From: Chryseobacterium populi | Lineage (GTDB): Bacteria; Bacteroidota; Bacteroidia; Flavobacteriales; Weeksellaceae | Length of the DNA stretch: 64,000 bases | Reading direction: 5' to 3' | NCBI RefSeq assembly: GCF_000282115.1 | Contig: NZ_AKJY01000012.1 | Span: 62,001 to 126,000, forward strand | In this document: positions 1 through 7,813 of the stretch, in pieces | Layout: the number at the start of each line of letters is the position of its first letter | Position numbering within the stretch: the stretch's first letter is position 1 | Position numbers and translations under genes: made by a program | Notes under the pieces: model-generated | Databases searched by the model: none | Told to the model about the DNA's origin: nothing | The model's input: only the letters and a program-made list of their open reading frames with translations

Positions 1-14
1 TTAATTTTTTTTAT

Positions 15-22
15 TATCTTTG
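15..22 (+). promoter_or_regulatory. -7 promoter element of rpsP
   Basis: The octamer TATCTTTG fits the Bacteroidetes -7 consensus TAnnTTTG. It would place the transcript start near position 29, about 40 bases before the rpsP ATG. The -33 element would fall outside the window. Confidence 0.65.
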
Positions 23-40
23 CACTCTTAAATATTTAAC

Positions 41-55
41 TGGGACGAGTTCCCA
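41..55 (+). promoter_or_regulatory. Small hairpin in the rpsP leader
   Basis: TGGGA (41-45) and TCCCA (51-55) form a 5-bp stem around loop CGAGT in the short leader of rpsP. Ribosomal protein leaders often carry autoregulatory structures, but this stem is small. A role in S16 feedback control is only inferred. Confidence 0.3.
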
Positions 56-70
56 TAAAATTCAAACATT

Positions 71-640
71 ATGTCAGTAAAAATCAGATTACAAAGACAC
101 GGTAAAAAAGGGAAACCTTTCTTCCACATCGTGGTTGCAGATTCTAGAGCAAGAAGAGATGGTAGATTCATCGAAAAACTAGGAACTTACAACCCAATTA
201 CTAACCCTGCAACTATCGATTTGAACGTTGATTCTGCTGTAAAGTGGTTAAACAACGGAGCTCAACCAACTGATACTGCTAGAGCGATTCTTTCTTACAA
301 AGGTGCACTTTACAAAAAACACTTACAAGGTGGTGTTGCTAAAGGAGCTTTTGATGAGGCTGAAGCTGAAAAAAGATTCAATGCTTGGTTAGAAGCTAAA
401 GATGCAAAAGTACAAGGAAAAGTAGAAGGCTTATCTAAGGCTCAGGCTGATGCTAAAAAAGCTGCTTTAGAAGCTGAAATCAAAGTAAACGAAGCTAGAG
501 TAGCTGCTGCTGCACAAGCTGAAGCTGATGCTAAGGCTGCTGAAGAAGCTGCTAACGCACCTGCTGAAGAAGTTGTTGCTGAAGAAACTACAGAAGGAGA
601 AGCTCCTGCTGCTGAGACTGAAGAAAACACTGAAGCTTAA
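71..640 (+). CDS. rpsP: 30S ribosomal protein bS16 with long acidic tail
   Basis: This is the small-subunit protein bS16, which binds 16S rRNA during 30S assembly. The N-terminal ~85 residues are the canonical domain, starting [20 protein letters not shown] and including [18 protein letters not shown]. Bacterial S16 is usually 80-90 residues; this one is 189. The extra ~100 residues are rich in Ala, Glu and Lys, look helical, and end in a strongly acidic Glu/Ala stretch. Long S16 tails are common in Flavobacteriia, so the tail is lineage-typical and not an assembly error. rimM follows 12 bases downstream, the classic rpsP-rimM pairing. The ATG follows an A-rich leader. Confidence 0.97.
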   Translation: MSVKIRLQRHGKKGKPFFHIVVADSRARRDGRFIEKLGTYNPITNPATIDLNVDSAVKWLNNGAQPTDTARAILSYKGALYKKHLQGGVAKGAFDEAEAEKRFNAWLEAKDAKVQGKVEGLSKAQADAKKAALEAEIKVNEARVAAAAQAEADAKAAEEAANAPAEEVVAEETTEGEAPAAETEENTEA

Positions 641-652
641 GAAAAATCCTGT

Positions 653-1195
653 ATGCGTAAAGAAGATTGCTATTTATTAGGAAAAATCACACGCAGACAT
701 GGCCTTGCGGGAAACGTTATCCTGAAACTGGATACTGATCAACCCGAACTTTACAATAAACTGGAATCAATATTCGTTGAAATCAACGGATTATTGGTTC
801 CTTTTTTTATTGAAAGATCATCCTGGAGCAAATCTGATGCCCTGAATATTGCATTTAAAAACTCTTCTGAAGCACTGGTAGACCAATCACTGGGCAAAAA
901 TGTATACCTGCCGCTTGCTACCCTCCCGAAACTTTCCGGAAAACAGTTTTATTACCACGAAGTAATAGGTTTCAATATTCTTGATGAAAATGACAATGAC
1001 TGTGGAGTGATCAGATCTATCAACGATCAGACTGCCCAAAACTATTTTGTGACCAACTTAGACGGAAAAGAAGTGGTGATTCCAATCATCAAAGACTGGA
1101 TTTTTGAGGTTAACAGAGACGAAAGATTCATTAAAATGCAACTGCCGGAAGGCCTTATCGATGTCTTTTTAGTTCCTTCTAAAAAAGACGAGTAA
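653..1195 (+). CDS. rimM: Ribosome maturation factor RimM
   Basis: RimM is a 30S assembly factor that binds ribosomal protein S19 and helps mature the 16S rRNA 3' domain. The 180-residue length is normal. The N-terminal RimM domain opens with LLGKITRRHGLAGNVILKLD. The C-terminal PRC-barrel half includes YYHEVIGFNILDE and ends with KEVVIPIIKDWIFEVN followed by LPEGLIDVF, the usual RimM ending. It lies 12 bases after rpsP and is probably co-transcribed from the rpsP promoter. No convincing terminator separates it from the convergent gene at 1233; only a weak GAGTAA/TTACTC pair spans the stop codon. Confidence 0.95.
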   Translation: MRKEDCYLLGKITRRHGLAGNVILKLDTDQPELYNKLESIFVEINGLLVPFFIERSSWSKSDALNIAFKNSSEALVDQSLGKNVYLPLATLPKLSGKQFYYHEVIGFNILDENDNDCGVIRSINDQTAQNYFVTNLDGKEVVIPIIKDWIFEVNRDERFIKMQLPEGLIDVFLVPSKKDE

Positions 1196-1232
1196 TTTTT
1201 ATTTATTACTCATTTCCATCCATTCATTTTTA

Positions 1233-2888
1233 TTACTCATTACTATTCACGATTAATGCAGGTAGCAAATAGTCCTGAACTATCATATCAGCCTGTGAAT
1301 GAGCGTAAGGCTTATTATAAGCTCTAGCTGTAATTACAATCACCAAAGGAAGCTCTGTAAATATAATGATCTTATTTCCGCCGTTTCCGCTCGACTGGAA
1401 AGCTTCAAATTTTTTATTTCCCACTGCATATACTTTTCGCCAGAATAAATATCCATATCCATCAAAATCCTTGTTATCTGAAAAATAATTGGTAAATGAT
1501 TTTCTGATCCAGTTTTGATCAATGATTCTCTTTCCATTCCATGTTCCGTTATTTTTATACACTTGTCCGAATTTTGCAAAATCAAGGGCTCTCATCCGTA
1601 AGCCACCTGCCATTGACACTTTATGCTGTGGAGTGTACTGCCACTGATATTTATTGATTCCTAAGGGGTTAAAAAGCTTTTGATGGGCATAATTTTCCAG
1701 GCCTCTGGGAACCGATTGATCCAAAATATCCCCTGCCAGTACAACACCTGCCGTAAAATAAGCCCACGTTTTTCCTGCCGTATTTTCTGTCATGGGTAAA
1801 TCCAGTACAAATTTAACCCAGTTATCGGTAGGATACATATTTTCTTCATTTCCGGGAGAATCATAGTTGTCGTCATTCCCGTCAAATCCTGAACTCATCG
1901 TCAGCAGGTTTTTTATGCTAACATTATCTTTCCTGAATGAATGATTTTTAAACGTTTTTACCTCATAGAATTCACTGATTTTTTGATCTTCATTTTTGAG
2001 ATAGCCATCTTTTATCGCTATACCTGTCAAAGCAGAAGCAAATGATTTTCCAACCGAACGTGTATCCTGCAGGCTGTCTCTTCCGGACTGGCTGAAATAT
2101 TCTTCTAAAAGCAGTTTGTTATTTTTAACGACAACAATACCGGTAATATCCCTGAATCTGTTTTCTGCTATTTTCTTATTTAAAGTTTTAATTTTTTCTG
2201 TATTTATTTTTTCATCCGAAATTTTCCATCCGCTGTTGGGCCGAATAGGCTGAACATTAGTCTGCTGTTCAGAAACCTTTTTTTCAGGAATTACCAGATT
2301 AATCTCACCTTTTGCGATAATATTTCCTGTTTTTAAATCACCTGTTTTCAGATAAGGGCGGATTTCAATTTTCATGATATGGTTTCCCGGTTCCAAAGCA
2401 TCGATTCCGTTGTTACCCAGGTAAAAGCGCATCCATAAATACCTTCCCCAGGAATCTTCATTTTTTACACTGATCAGAGGAATTCTGAAGGTGGTTTTCA
2501 CTTTTTTGCTTTCCGGGGATCCTGCTCCCGGATTCAGGTTTTCCTGATAGATTAATTTTCCGTCAACATAAAATGAAAACTGATAATTTCCTTTTTTAAT
2601 CAGTTCATCAACGGATAAAGAAGAATCGAGCTGGTGAAGATAATTGGCCAGTGAATTATCCATGAAAATCCTGATGTCAAAATCTTTGTCTTCCTGTAGT
2701 ACCATCGTGGTGAGAAAATCAGTTTCTTTTATACTTTCCAGAGGTATGGGCTTGTTCAGGAAAACAATGGTGTTCAGGTTGCTTTTTTGGACCGGAAGTT
2801 CGATTTTATCCGGATTGGTGATATTTTGAGCTTGTCCGGAAATAAAACCGGATATGGAAAACAGAATACATAAAAACAGGGTTCGCAT
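1233..2888 (-). CDS. Secreted serine hydrolase, class C beta-lactamase fold
   Basis: A 551-residue exported serine hydrolase of the beta-lactamase/transpeptidase-like (class C/esterase) family. The longer reading frame opens with TTG at 2918. I prefer the ATG at 2888 because it gives a clean signal peptide, MRTLFLCILFSISGFISGQA. An N-terminal domain of ~200 residues without a recognised family precedes the catalytic domain. That domain has the SxxK nucleophile motif (SVGK in DTRSVGKSF), a Tyr motif WAYFTAGVVLAG, and SSGNGGNK in place of the KTG box. The substrate cannot be told: an esterase or peptidase is as likely as a beta-lactamase. It runs in the same direction as the two regulators upstream, 66 bases after the AraC gene. 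Confidence 0.85.
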   Translation of the reverse strand: MRTLFLCILFSISGFISGQAQNITNPDKIELPVQKSNLNTIVFLNKPIPLESIKETDFLTTMVLQEDKDFDIRIFMDNSLANYLHQLDSSLSVDELIKKGNYQFSFYVDGKLIYQENLNPGAGSPESKKVKTTFRIPLISVKNEDSWGRYLWMRFYLGNNGIDALEPGNHIMKIEIRPYLKTGDLKTGNIIAKGEINLVIPEKKVSEQQTNVQPIRPNSGWKISDEKINTEKIKTLNKKIAENRFRDITGIVVVKNNKLLLEEYFSQSGRDSLQDTRSVGKSFASALTGIAIKDGYLKNEDQKISEFYEVKTFKNHSFRKDNVSIKNLLTMSSGFDGNDDNYDSPGNEENMYPTDNWVKFVLDLPMTENTAGKTWAYFTAGVVLAGDILDQSVPRGLENYAHQKLFNPLGINKYQWQYTPQHKVSMAGGLRMRALDFAKFGQVYKNNGTWNGKRIIDQNWIRKSFTNYFSDNKDFDGYGYLFWRKVYAVGNKKFEAFQSSGNGGNKIIIFTELPLVIVITARAYNKPYAHSQADMIVQDYLLPALIVNSNE

Positions 2889-2954
2889 ATTATTTTTTAT
2901 ATGAACAAAAATAGACAACCGTTTTCAGATAAAATAGAACAGAATTAACATCTG

Positions 2955-3761
2955 CTATCGTTGCAGTATCTTTTTATATTTCAAAGGGGTAAGGCCGGTA
3001 TTGTTTTTAAAACAACGGATAAAATGGCTTTGGTCCGAAAAGCCGCATTCAAGGGCAATATCAGATAACGATTCCGCTTTATGAAGAAGGGTTAAAGACT
3101 TTCTGATTTTCAGTTTTCTGATATATTCGCCCATATTACAGTGAAAATATTTCTGAAAATCCCTGCTGAGATGTATCGGATGAATATCCAAAATTTGGGA
3201 AAGATCTGTTAAATTGAGTTTTTCGGTGAAATTTTCATGCAACAGCTCATCAATACGATTCACCCAGACCGGTTTTTTTTCAAGCCTATGAATGTGCCGG
3301 GCCGATAACTGACTGAAAATATCCAATAAAAGCTGCTGAACAGACAGGTCTGATGCCTGGTCATTGATTTTTGTTTCTTTGAAAATCTGGTAAACCAACA
3401 GCTGTAATGACGGATTTTTAAGATTAAAGCTCCCCTCAATACGGTCTTTTGAAACCTGGTATTGCTCAAACCAATCCTTTGAAACCTCAATATGAAACCC
3501 TCTTGTGAAGCCGTCAGGTTTAATGTTGTAATGCGGATCTTCCCAATGATGGTACAGCAATGTTCCGGCAGAGCATTCATAGGTTTCTTTTTTATTGGTT
3601 TCGATAACATTTCCCTGTAGAAGAAATGTGAAATAGGCATTTTCATGATAATGCCAGTCTACATAAGAATGGGTGTACTCTGTATCCGTAATGGTGAGCC
3701 CACCGAGATGGAGGATCTTATTGGTTTGTCCGAAAAATTCACCATTACTGAGGGTATTCAT
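2955..3761 (-). CDS. AraC-family transcriptional regulator
   Basis: A 268-residue regulator with an N-terminal cupin-like sensing domain and a C-terminal double helix-turn-helix. The cupin part shows SYVDWHYHENAYFTFLLQG and ending HHWEDPHYN. The DNA-binding part shows LTDLSQILDIHPIHLSRDFQ and SDIALECGFSDQSHFIRCFK, followed by GLTPLKYKK, the standard AraC signature. Its ATG overlaps the stop of the upstream regulator by 4 bases (3758-3761), implying translational coupling. The serine hydrolase downstream is a plausible target. The ligand is unknown. Confidence 0.92.
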   Translation of the reverse strand: MNTLSNGEFFGQTNKILHLGGLTITDTEYTHSYVDWHYHENAYFTFLLQGNVIETNKKETYECSAGTLLYHHWEDPHYNIKPDGFTRGFHIEVSKDWFEQYQVSKDRIEGSFNLKNPSLQLLVYQIFKETKINDQASDLSVQQLLLDIFSQLSARHIHRLEKKPVWVNRIDELLHENFTEKLNLTDLSQILDIHPIHLSRDFQKYFHCNMGEYIRKLKIRKSLTLLHKAESLSDIALECGFSDQSHFIRCFKNNTGLTPLKYKKILQR

Positions 3762-4738
3762 GATAATTTTTGTTTTAAATTTTCAATCTGTTCATACATT
3801 TTGTTAAAAAACATTTTTCTGTCCCGGTTTCCCGATTCGTTCAGTGACCTTGAGTTTTTGATCTGATGTTCAAAATAATTCAATGTTTCACTGCATGTTT
3901 TGGAATCGTTGATCAAAATATATCCAAACATATTGGTAGGTATGGCAAAAAGTGACTGCTTCGGATGATGGAAAAAGATGTCATTGGAAAGGTGCATCAA
4001 TTCATTTTCATATAGGTGAAACTTGGGATTGTTTTCTGTCTTCTGCTCGATATATTCGATTAATTCTTTAAGTTCGCTAAGGATAATTTTAGCTTCTTTT
4101 TTTTGTAAAAGTCCGGTGTCACAGTAAAAAGAAATTTGCTGTAAAATACTGGAAATTGTCATATTATTCCATAATTCCACTACATTTTGTTCTTCATATT
4201 TTTTCCTTAATTCTTTTGTATCTTCTTCAAAGTACGGAGATGAAAATTGTAGAAAAGGAATAAAGACCTGTTTCGCGTTCAGCAAATTCATCCAGACATA
4301 AACTTTGAAACGGGAAAGTAAAGTATCCGAAAGGGTATAGAAAAACGGAATATCTTTCGCCGAATAATAAATCGTCATCTCATCAGAAAGCGGCAGATTT
4401 TCAAAAACACTGAGATTATTTTGGAAAAAAGACTGCAGATCTTTCGTTTCCGTCACTGCCGAAGTTTTTTGTACTACGATTTGATGGTCTGAAGTGATAA
4501 ACTGATTTAATGAAATCTGATAATATTTAGCTAATTCCAAAGCCTCCTCAAAACTGAGTTTTGTTTTCAGAGAAGTTCTTCTGTGTGCTGCATCATAGCT
4601 GATAGTAAGAACATTGGCAATCTCGTCATTCAATGATTTGAGGCCAATTTTTTTCCGAATTTCCTTAAGCAAACCTTCCTGATGCATTTTTTTGTGATTT
4701 TCACAAATGTAGTCATTTATTTTAATTTTTTTTCGCAT
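3758..4738 (-). CDS. Helix-turn-helix protein, putative regulator
   Basis: A 326-residue protein that I recognise only in part. Residues ~20-80 resemble an XRE-type helix-turn-helix (IRKKIGLKSLNDEIANVLTI, then SYDAAHRRTS and ELAKYYQISLNQF). The remaining ~240 residues are helical, carry no obvious signal peptide or membrane segment, and match no family I can name. It overlaps the AraC gene by 4 bases, so two different regulators are translationally coupled, and it is divergent from the surface-repeat gene at 4793 across 54 bases. A sensor/regulator role for either neighbour is inference. Confidence 0.7.
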   Translation of the reverse strand: MRKKIKINDYICENHKKMHQEGLLKEIRKKIGLKSLNDEIANVLTISYDAAHRRTSLKTKLSFEEALELAKYYQISLNQFITSDHQIVVQKTSAVTETKDLQSFFQNNLSVFENLPLSDEMTIYYSAKDIPFFYTLSDTLLSRFKVYVWMNLLNAKQVFIPFLQFSSPYFEEDTKELRKKYEEQNVVELWNNMTISSILQQISFYCDTGLLQKKEAKIILSELKELIEYIEQKTENNPKFHLYENELMHLSNDIFFHHPKQSLFAIPTNMFGYILINDSKTCSETLNYFEHQIKNSRSLNESGNRDRKMFFNKMYEQIENLKQKLS

Positions 4739-4792
4739 TGAGTTTTGTGTATTCCACAGATAATTTTGAGGAATAATTTTAAAGAATGAATT

Positions 4793-5467
4793 ATGAAAAC
4801 ACGGTTTGTAATAATTATTGTATTGCTGATCAATAGTTTACTTTACGGTCAGGATAGTTTACAGTCAAATCAAAAAATTAGACTGATTGCTTTTACACCT
4901 TTAAAAGATAAAATAGAAAAAGTAAACGGGTTAGCTGTAGGATTGGGGCTTGATCCTAAATTTGATTTTAAGAGTACCGGAGAAACTAATTTTCAAAAAA
5001 TTAATGGAATTAATTTGGAAGTAAATCCACTGGGTCTTCTAATTTGGATGTTTTATGATCCGTCTAAAAGTAAAAATTCAGAATCTTTTAAAGTTAATGG
5101 GCTTTCTATTTCTGCTGGCGGATATCTGCGCGGGATAAGTCACAACGGACTTTCCGTTTCAATGTACAATTACGGATATAAGATGGCCGGAATTATGGTT
5201 TCTGCACTTTATACAGATGTTGAAAAAGGAAAAGGTATTTTAATTTCCGGATTGCTGATTTCAACAAAAGAAATGAAGGGAGTAAGCATCTCCGCAGTCA
5301 ATGATACCGAAATGTTGAAAGGATTACAGGTTGGAATGTATAACAGAGCTGCAAAATCTGGCGGTTTACAGATTGGTTTGATCAATAAATCGGACAATAT
5401 GCGGGGTTTACAGATAGGTCTTTGGAATAGAAATAACAAAAGAGTTTTGCCTCTTATAAATTTTTAA
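4793..5467 (+). CDS. Exported repeat protein, LA_2272-like
   Basis: A 224-residue exported protein with signal peptide MKTRFVIIIVLLINSLLYGQ. From residue ~100 onward it consists of degenerate Gly-rich beta repeats of the type hxGhxhshhN. Examples are GLSISAGGYLRGISHNGLSV, GLQVGMYNRAAKSGGLQIGL and MRGLQIGLWNRNN. This resembles the LA_2272 surface repeat family, whose function is not known to me. An outer-membrane or surface location is inferred from the repeats and signal. Only 4 bases separate it from the CDP-alcohol phosphotransferase gene, so the two are likely co-expressed. Confidence 0.75.
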   Translation: MKTRFVIIIVLLINSLLYGQDSLQSNQKIRLIAFTPLKDKIEKVNGLAVGLGLDPKFDFKSTGETNFQKINGINLEVNPLGLLIWMFYDPSKSKNSESFKVNGLSISAGGYLRGISHNGLSVSMYNYGYKMAGIMVSALYTDVEKGKGILISGLLISTKEMKGVSISAVNDTEMLKGLQVGMYNRAAKSGGLQIGLINKSDNMRGLQIGLWNRNNKRVLPLINF

Positions 5468-5471
5468 AATC

Positions 5472-6071
5472 ATGAAAAAGTTACCATACATTTTAATTGC
5501 AACAAGATTTATTTTTGCTCCAGCTATCATTTCTTTAGCTTATTTTAAAGGAGATGAATCCAGATTTTTAATTCTGATATTAATGTATTTTGGATTATTA
5601 ACAGACATTTTCGATGGAATTATTGCCCGAAAAGCCGGGGTTTCCTCAGAAAAATTACGAAGAATTGATAGTCAAACTGATCTCGTGTTCTGGCTTTCAC
5701 TAGGCTTTGCTTCATATTTTCTCAATCCTGAGTTCTTAAAAAGTGAATACAAAGGGATTCTTTTGATCTTTGTTATGGAAGCACTTTGCTACCTTGTTAG
5801 TTTTCTGAAATTCGGGAAAGAAACTTGTACGCACGCCTTTTTGTCAAAAATGTGGGGCTTGAGTTTGCTGATTGCATTTACTTATTTAATAGGATTTCAG
5901 GAAGTGGGTTGGGCTTTTTATCTTACGGTTATGCTGGGGTTTGTTTCTCACATCGATGTCATTCTTATTATTTTGTTGCTTCCGAAATGGCAATACGACA
6001 TTCCCAGTTCTTATCATGCCTGGAAAATCAGAAATGGTAAGCAAAGAAAAAAGACAATATTTTTTAATTAA
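5472..6071 (+). CDS. CDP-alcohol phosphatidyltransferase family protein
   Basis: A 199-residue integral membrane enzyme of the CDP-alcohol phosphotransferase family, which joins a CDP-linked phosphatidyl or sugar group to an alcohol in phospholipid synthesis. Five to six hydrophobic segments are visible. The signature region (DIFDGIIARK, then RRIDSQTD) supplies all four aspartates of DxxDGxxAR(x8)Gx3Dx3D. The conserved glycine after the eight-residue spacer is replaced by Leu. This may mark a subfamily and not loss of activity. The acceptor alcohol is unknown. It sits 4 bases after the surface-repeat gene and is followed by a strong terminator. Confidence 0.82.
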   Translation: MKKLPYILIATRFIFAPAIISLAYFKGDESRFLILILMYFGLLTDIFDGIIARKAGVSSEKLRRIDSQTDLVFWLSLGFASYFLNPEFLKSEYKGILLIFVMEALCYLVSFLKFGKETCTHAFLSKMWGLSLLIAFTYLIGFQEVGWAFYLTVMLGFVSHIDVILIILLLPKWQYDIPSSYHAWKIRNGKQRKKTIFFN

Positions 6072-6128
6072 ATGATATTTGAAGCATAGTTTTTAGTTAA
6101 ATAATTGATAAATGATTTTGTAAAAAGG

Positions 6129-6159
6129 CAGCGTAATCATCAAATTGCGCTGTTTTTTT
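6129..6159 (+). terminator. Intrinsic terminator after the CDP-alcohol gene
   Basis: A 9-bp stem, CAGCGTAAT (6129-6137) with ATTGCGCTG (6144-6152) including one G-T pair, has loop CATCAA and is followed by seven T. It directly abuts the asnS -7 element. Confidence 0.85.
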
Positions 6160-6160
6160 G

Positions 6161-6168
6161 TAACTTTG
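6161..6168 (+). promoter_or_regulatory. -7 promoter element of asnS
   Basis: TAACTTTG fits TAnnTTTG and lies two bases after the upstream terminator's T-run. It predicts a start near 6175 and a ~32-base leader to the ATG at 6207. It also argues against the longer frame opening at 6105. No well-spaced -33 TTG was found. Confidence 0.65.
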
Positions 6169-6206
6169 CCAACATTAATTTTTATACGAAAATTTATAAT
6201 CAACAA

Positions 6207-7655
6207 ATGAAAAAGCAGACGATTAAAGAAATCCTACAGGATTACAAAAAGGTATTACATCATGACATTACGGTTTACGGTTGGGTAAGGACTTTCCGTG
6301 CAAACCGTTTTATAGCGCTTAATGATGGTTCTACAATTAATAATTTGCAGGTAGTTGTTGATTTTGAAAATTTTGATGAAGAGATCATTAATAAAATCAG
6401 TACCGCTTCTTCCCTTAAAGTAGTAGGTGAAGTGGTGGAAAGCCAGGGCGCGGGCCAGGCAGTGGAAATTATTGCGAAGAAAATTATTATTTTAGGGGAT
6501 AACTTTACGGAAGAAAGGGATAAAACAATTCTTCAGCCCAAAAAACATTCACTGGAAGTTTTAAGAGATCAGGCTCATTTAAGATTCAGAACGAACTTAT
6601 TCGGTGCGGTTTTCAGAGTGCGTCATGCAGTAAGCTTTGCGATCCACTCATTCTTTAACAAAAACCAGTTCTTTTATATCAACACTCCGATTGTTACGGG
6701 TGCTGATGCAGAAGGAGCAGGTGAAATGTTTGGGGTAACCAATTTTGACCTGAACAACATTCCAAGAACGGAAGAGGGAGATATTGATTTTGCACAGGAT
6801 TTCTTTGGAAAAAAGACCAACTTAACGGTTTCTGGGCAGCTTGAAGGAGAAACTGCCGCCATGGGATTAGGAAGAATTTATACATTCGGCCCTACTTTCC
6901 GTGCAGAAAACTCCAATACAACCCGCCACCTTGCCGAATTCTGGATGATTGAACCGGAAGTGGCTTTCAATAACCTTGAAGATAACATCGACCTTGCTGA
7001 AAACTTCCTGAAGTATGTCATTCAGTATGTGTTGGATCACTGTAAAGATGATCTTGAATTCCTTGATAAAAGATTTGAGGAGGAGCAAAAAACAAAAGCA
7101 GAAAAAGAAAGAGCAAAAGAAGGTCTTATTGAAAAGCTTCAGAATGTGGTAGCCAAACGTTTTATGCGTGTAAGCTATACGGAAGCGATTGAGATTTTAC
7201 TAAATTCTAAAGAAAATAAAAAAGGAAAATTCCAGTATCCTGTTGAAAAATGGGGAACGGATCTTCAGTCTGAGCACGAAAGATTTTTAGTGGAAAAACA
7301 CTTTGAAAGCCCGGTAGTTTTATTTGATTATCCGAAAGAGATCAAAGCATTCTATATGAAGCTTAACGATGATAATAAAACCGTTGCTGCGATGGATGTC
7401 CTGTTCCCGGGTATCGGAGAAATTATCGGAGGTTCTGAAAGAGAAGCAAGGCTGGATGTACTGAAGCAGAAAATGGCAGATATGCATGTAGATGAGCACG
7501 AGCTTTGGTGGTATATGGATACGAGAAAATTCGGTTCAGTGCCTCACGCAGGATTTGGATTAGGTTTGGAAAGGCTTGTCCTTTTTGTAACGGGAATGAC
7601 TAACATCAGGGATGTGATTCCTTTTCCAAGGACCCCTAAGAATGCTGAATTCTAG
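6207..7655 (+). CDS. asnS: Asparaginyl-tRNA synthetase
   Basis: A class IIb synthetase that charges tRNA-Asn in the cytoplasm. The 482-residue length from this start is normal. The frame extends upstream to 6105, but that stretch contains the previous gene's terminator and the promoter, so the ATG at 6207 ([10 protein letters not shown]) is used. The N-terminal OB-fold anticodon-binding domain includes [20 protein letters not shown]. The catalytic domain carries motif 2 ([20 protein letters not shown]) and motif 3 ([15 protein letters not shown]). A ~90-residue insertion in the middle is charged ([16 protein letters not shown]). It is monocistronic, with its own terminator. Confidence 0.97.
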   Translation: MKKQTIKEILQDYKKVLHHDITVYGWVRTFRANRFIALNDGSTINNLQVVVDFENFDEEIINKISTASSLKVVGEVVESQGAGQAVEIIAKKIIILGDNFTEERDKTILQPKKHSLEVLRDQAHLRFRTNLFGAVFRVRHAVSFAIHSFFNKNQFFYINTPIVTGADAEGAGEMFGVTNFDLNNIPRTEEGDIDFAQDFFGKKTNLTVSGQLEGETAAMGLGRIYTFGPTFRAENSNTTRHLAEFWMIEPEVAFNNLEDNIDLAENFLKYVIQYVLDHCKDDLEFLDKRFEEEQKTKAEKERAKEGLIEKLQNVVAKRFMRVSYTEAIEILLNSKENKKGKFQYPVEKWGTDLQSEHERFLVEKHFESPVVLFDYPKEIKAFYMKLNDDNKTVAAMDVLFPGIGEIIGGSEREARLDVLKQKMADMHVDEHELWWYMDTRKFGSVPHAGFGLGLERLVLFVTGMTNIRDVIPFPRTPKNAEF

Positions 7656-7663
7656 ATATAAAA

Positions 7664-7695
7664 AAGCCTTAAAAGTAAATTTTAAGGCTTTTTTT
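7664..7695 (+). terminator. Intrinsic terminator of asnS
   Basis: A perfect 11-bp stem, AAGCCTTAAAA (7664-7674) and TTTTAAGGCTT (7680-7690), with a 5-base loop runs into a T-tract. Confidence 0.92.
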
Positions 7696-7813
7696 ATTTT
7701 TCAATAGCTTATTATGTTGAGTAAGTTACAGCAAAAATCATGCTAAATATAGTTTTTATCGGATAAATTTATTAAATTCGTAGAATATGTTATGGTAAAA
7801 CACAAAGAGGACT

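Noticed and set aside
442-630. Reverse-strand frame rich in Ser and Ala
   Set aside because: It is the antisense of the Ala/Glu-rich rpsP tail; the composition is a codon artefact.
1190-1211. GAGTAA/TTACTC pair at the rimM stop as a terminator
   Set aside because: Only six pairs, loop of ten, no T-run after the stem.
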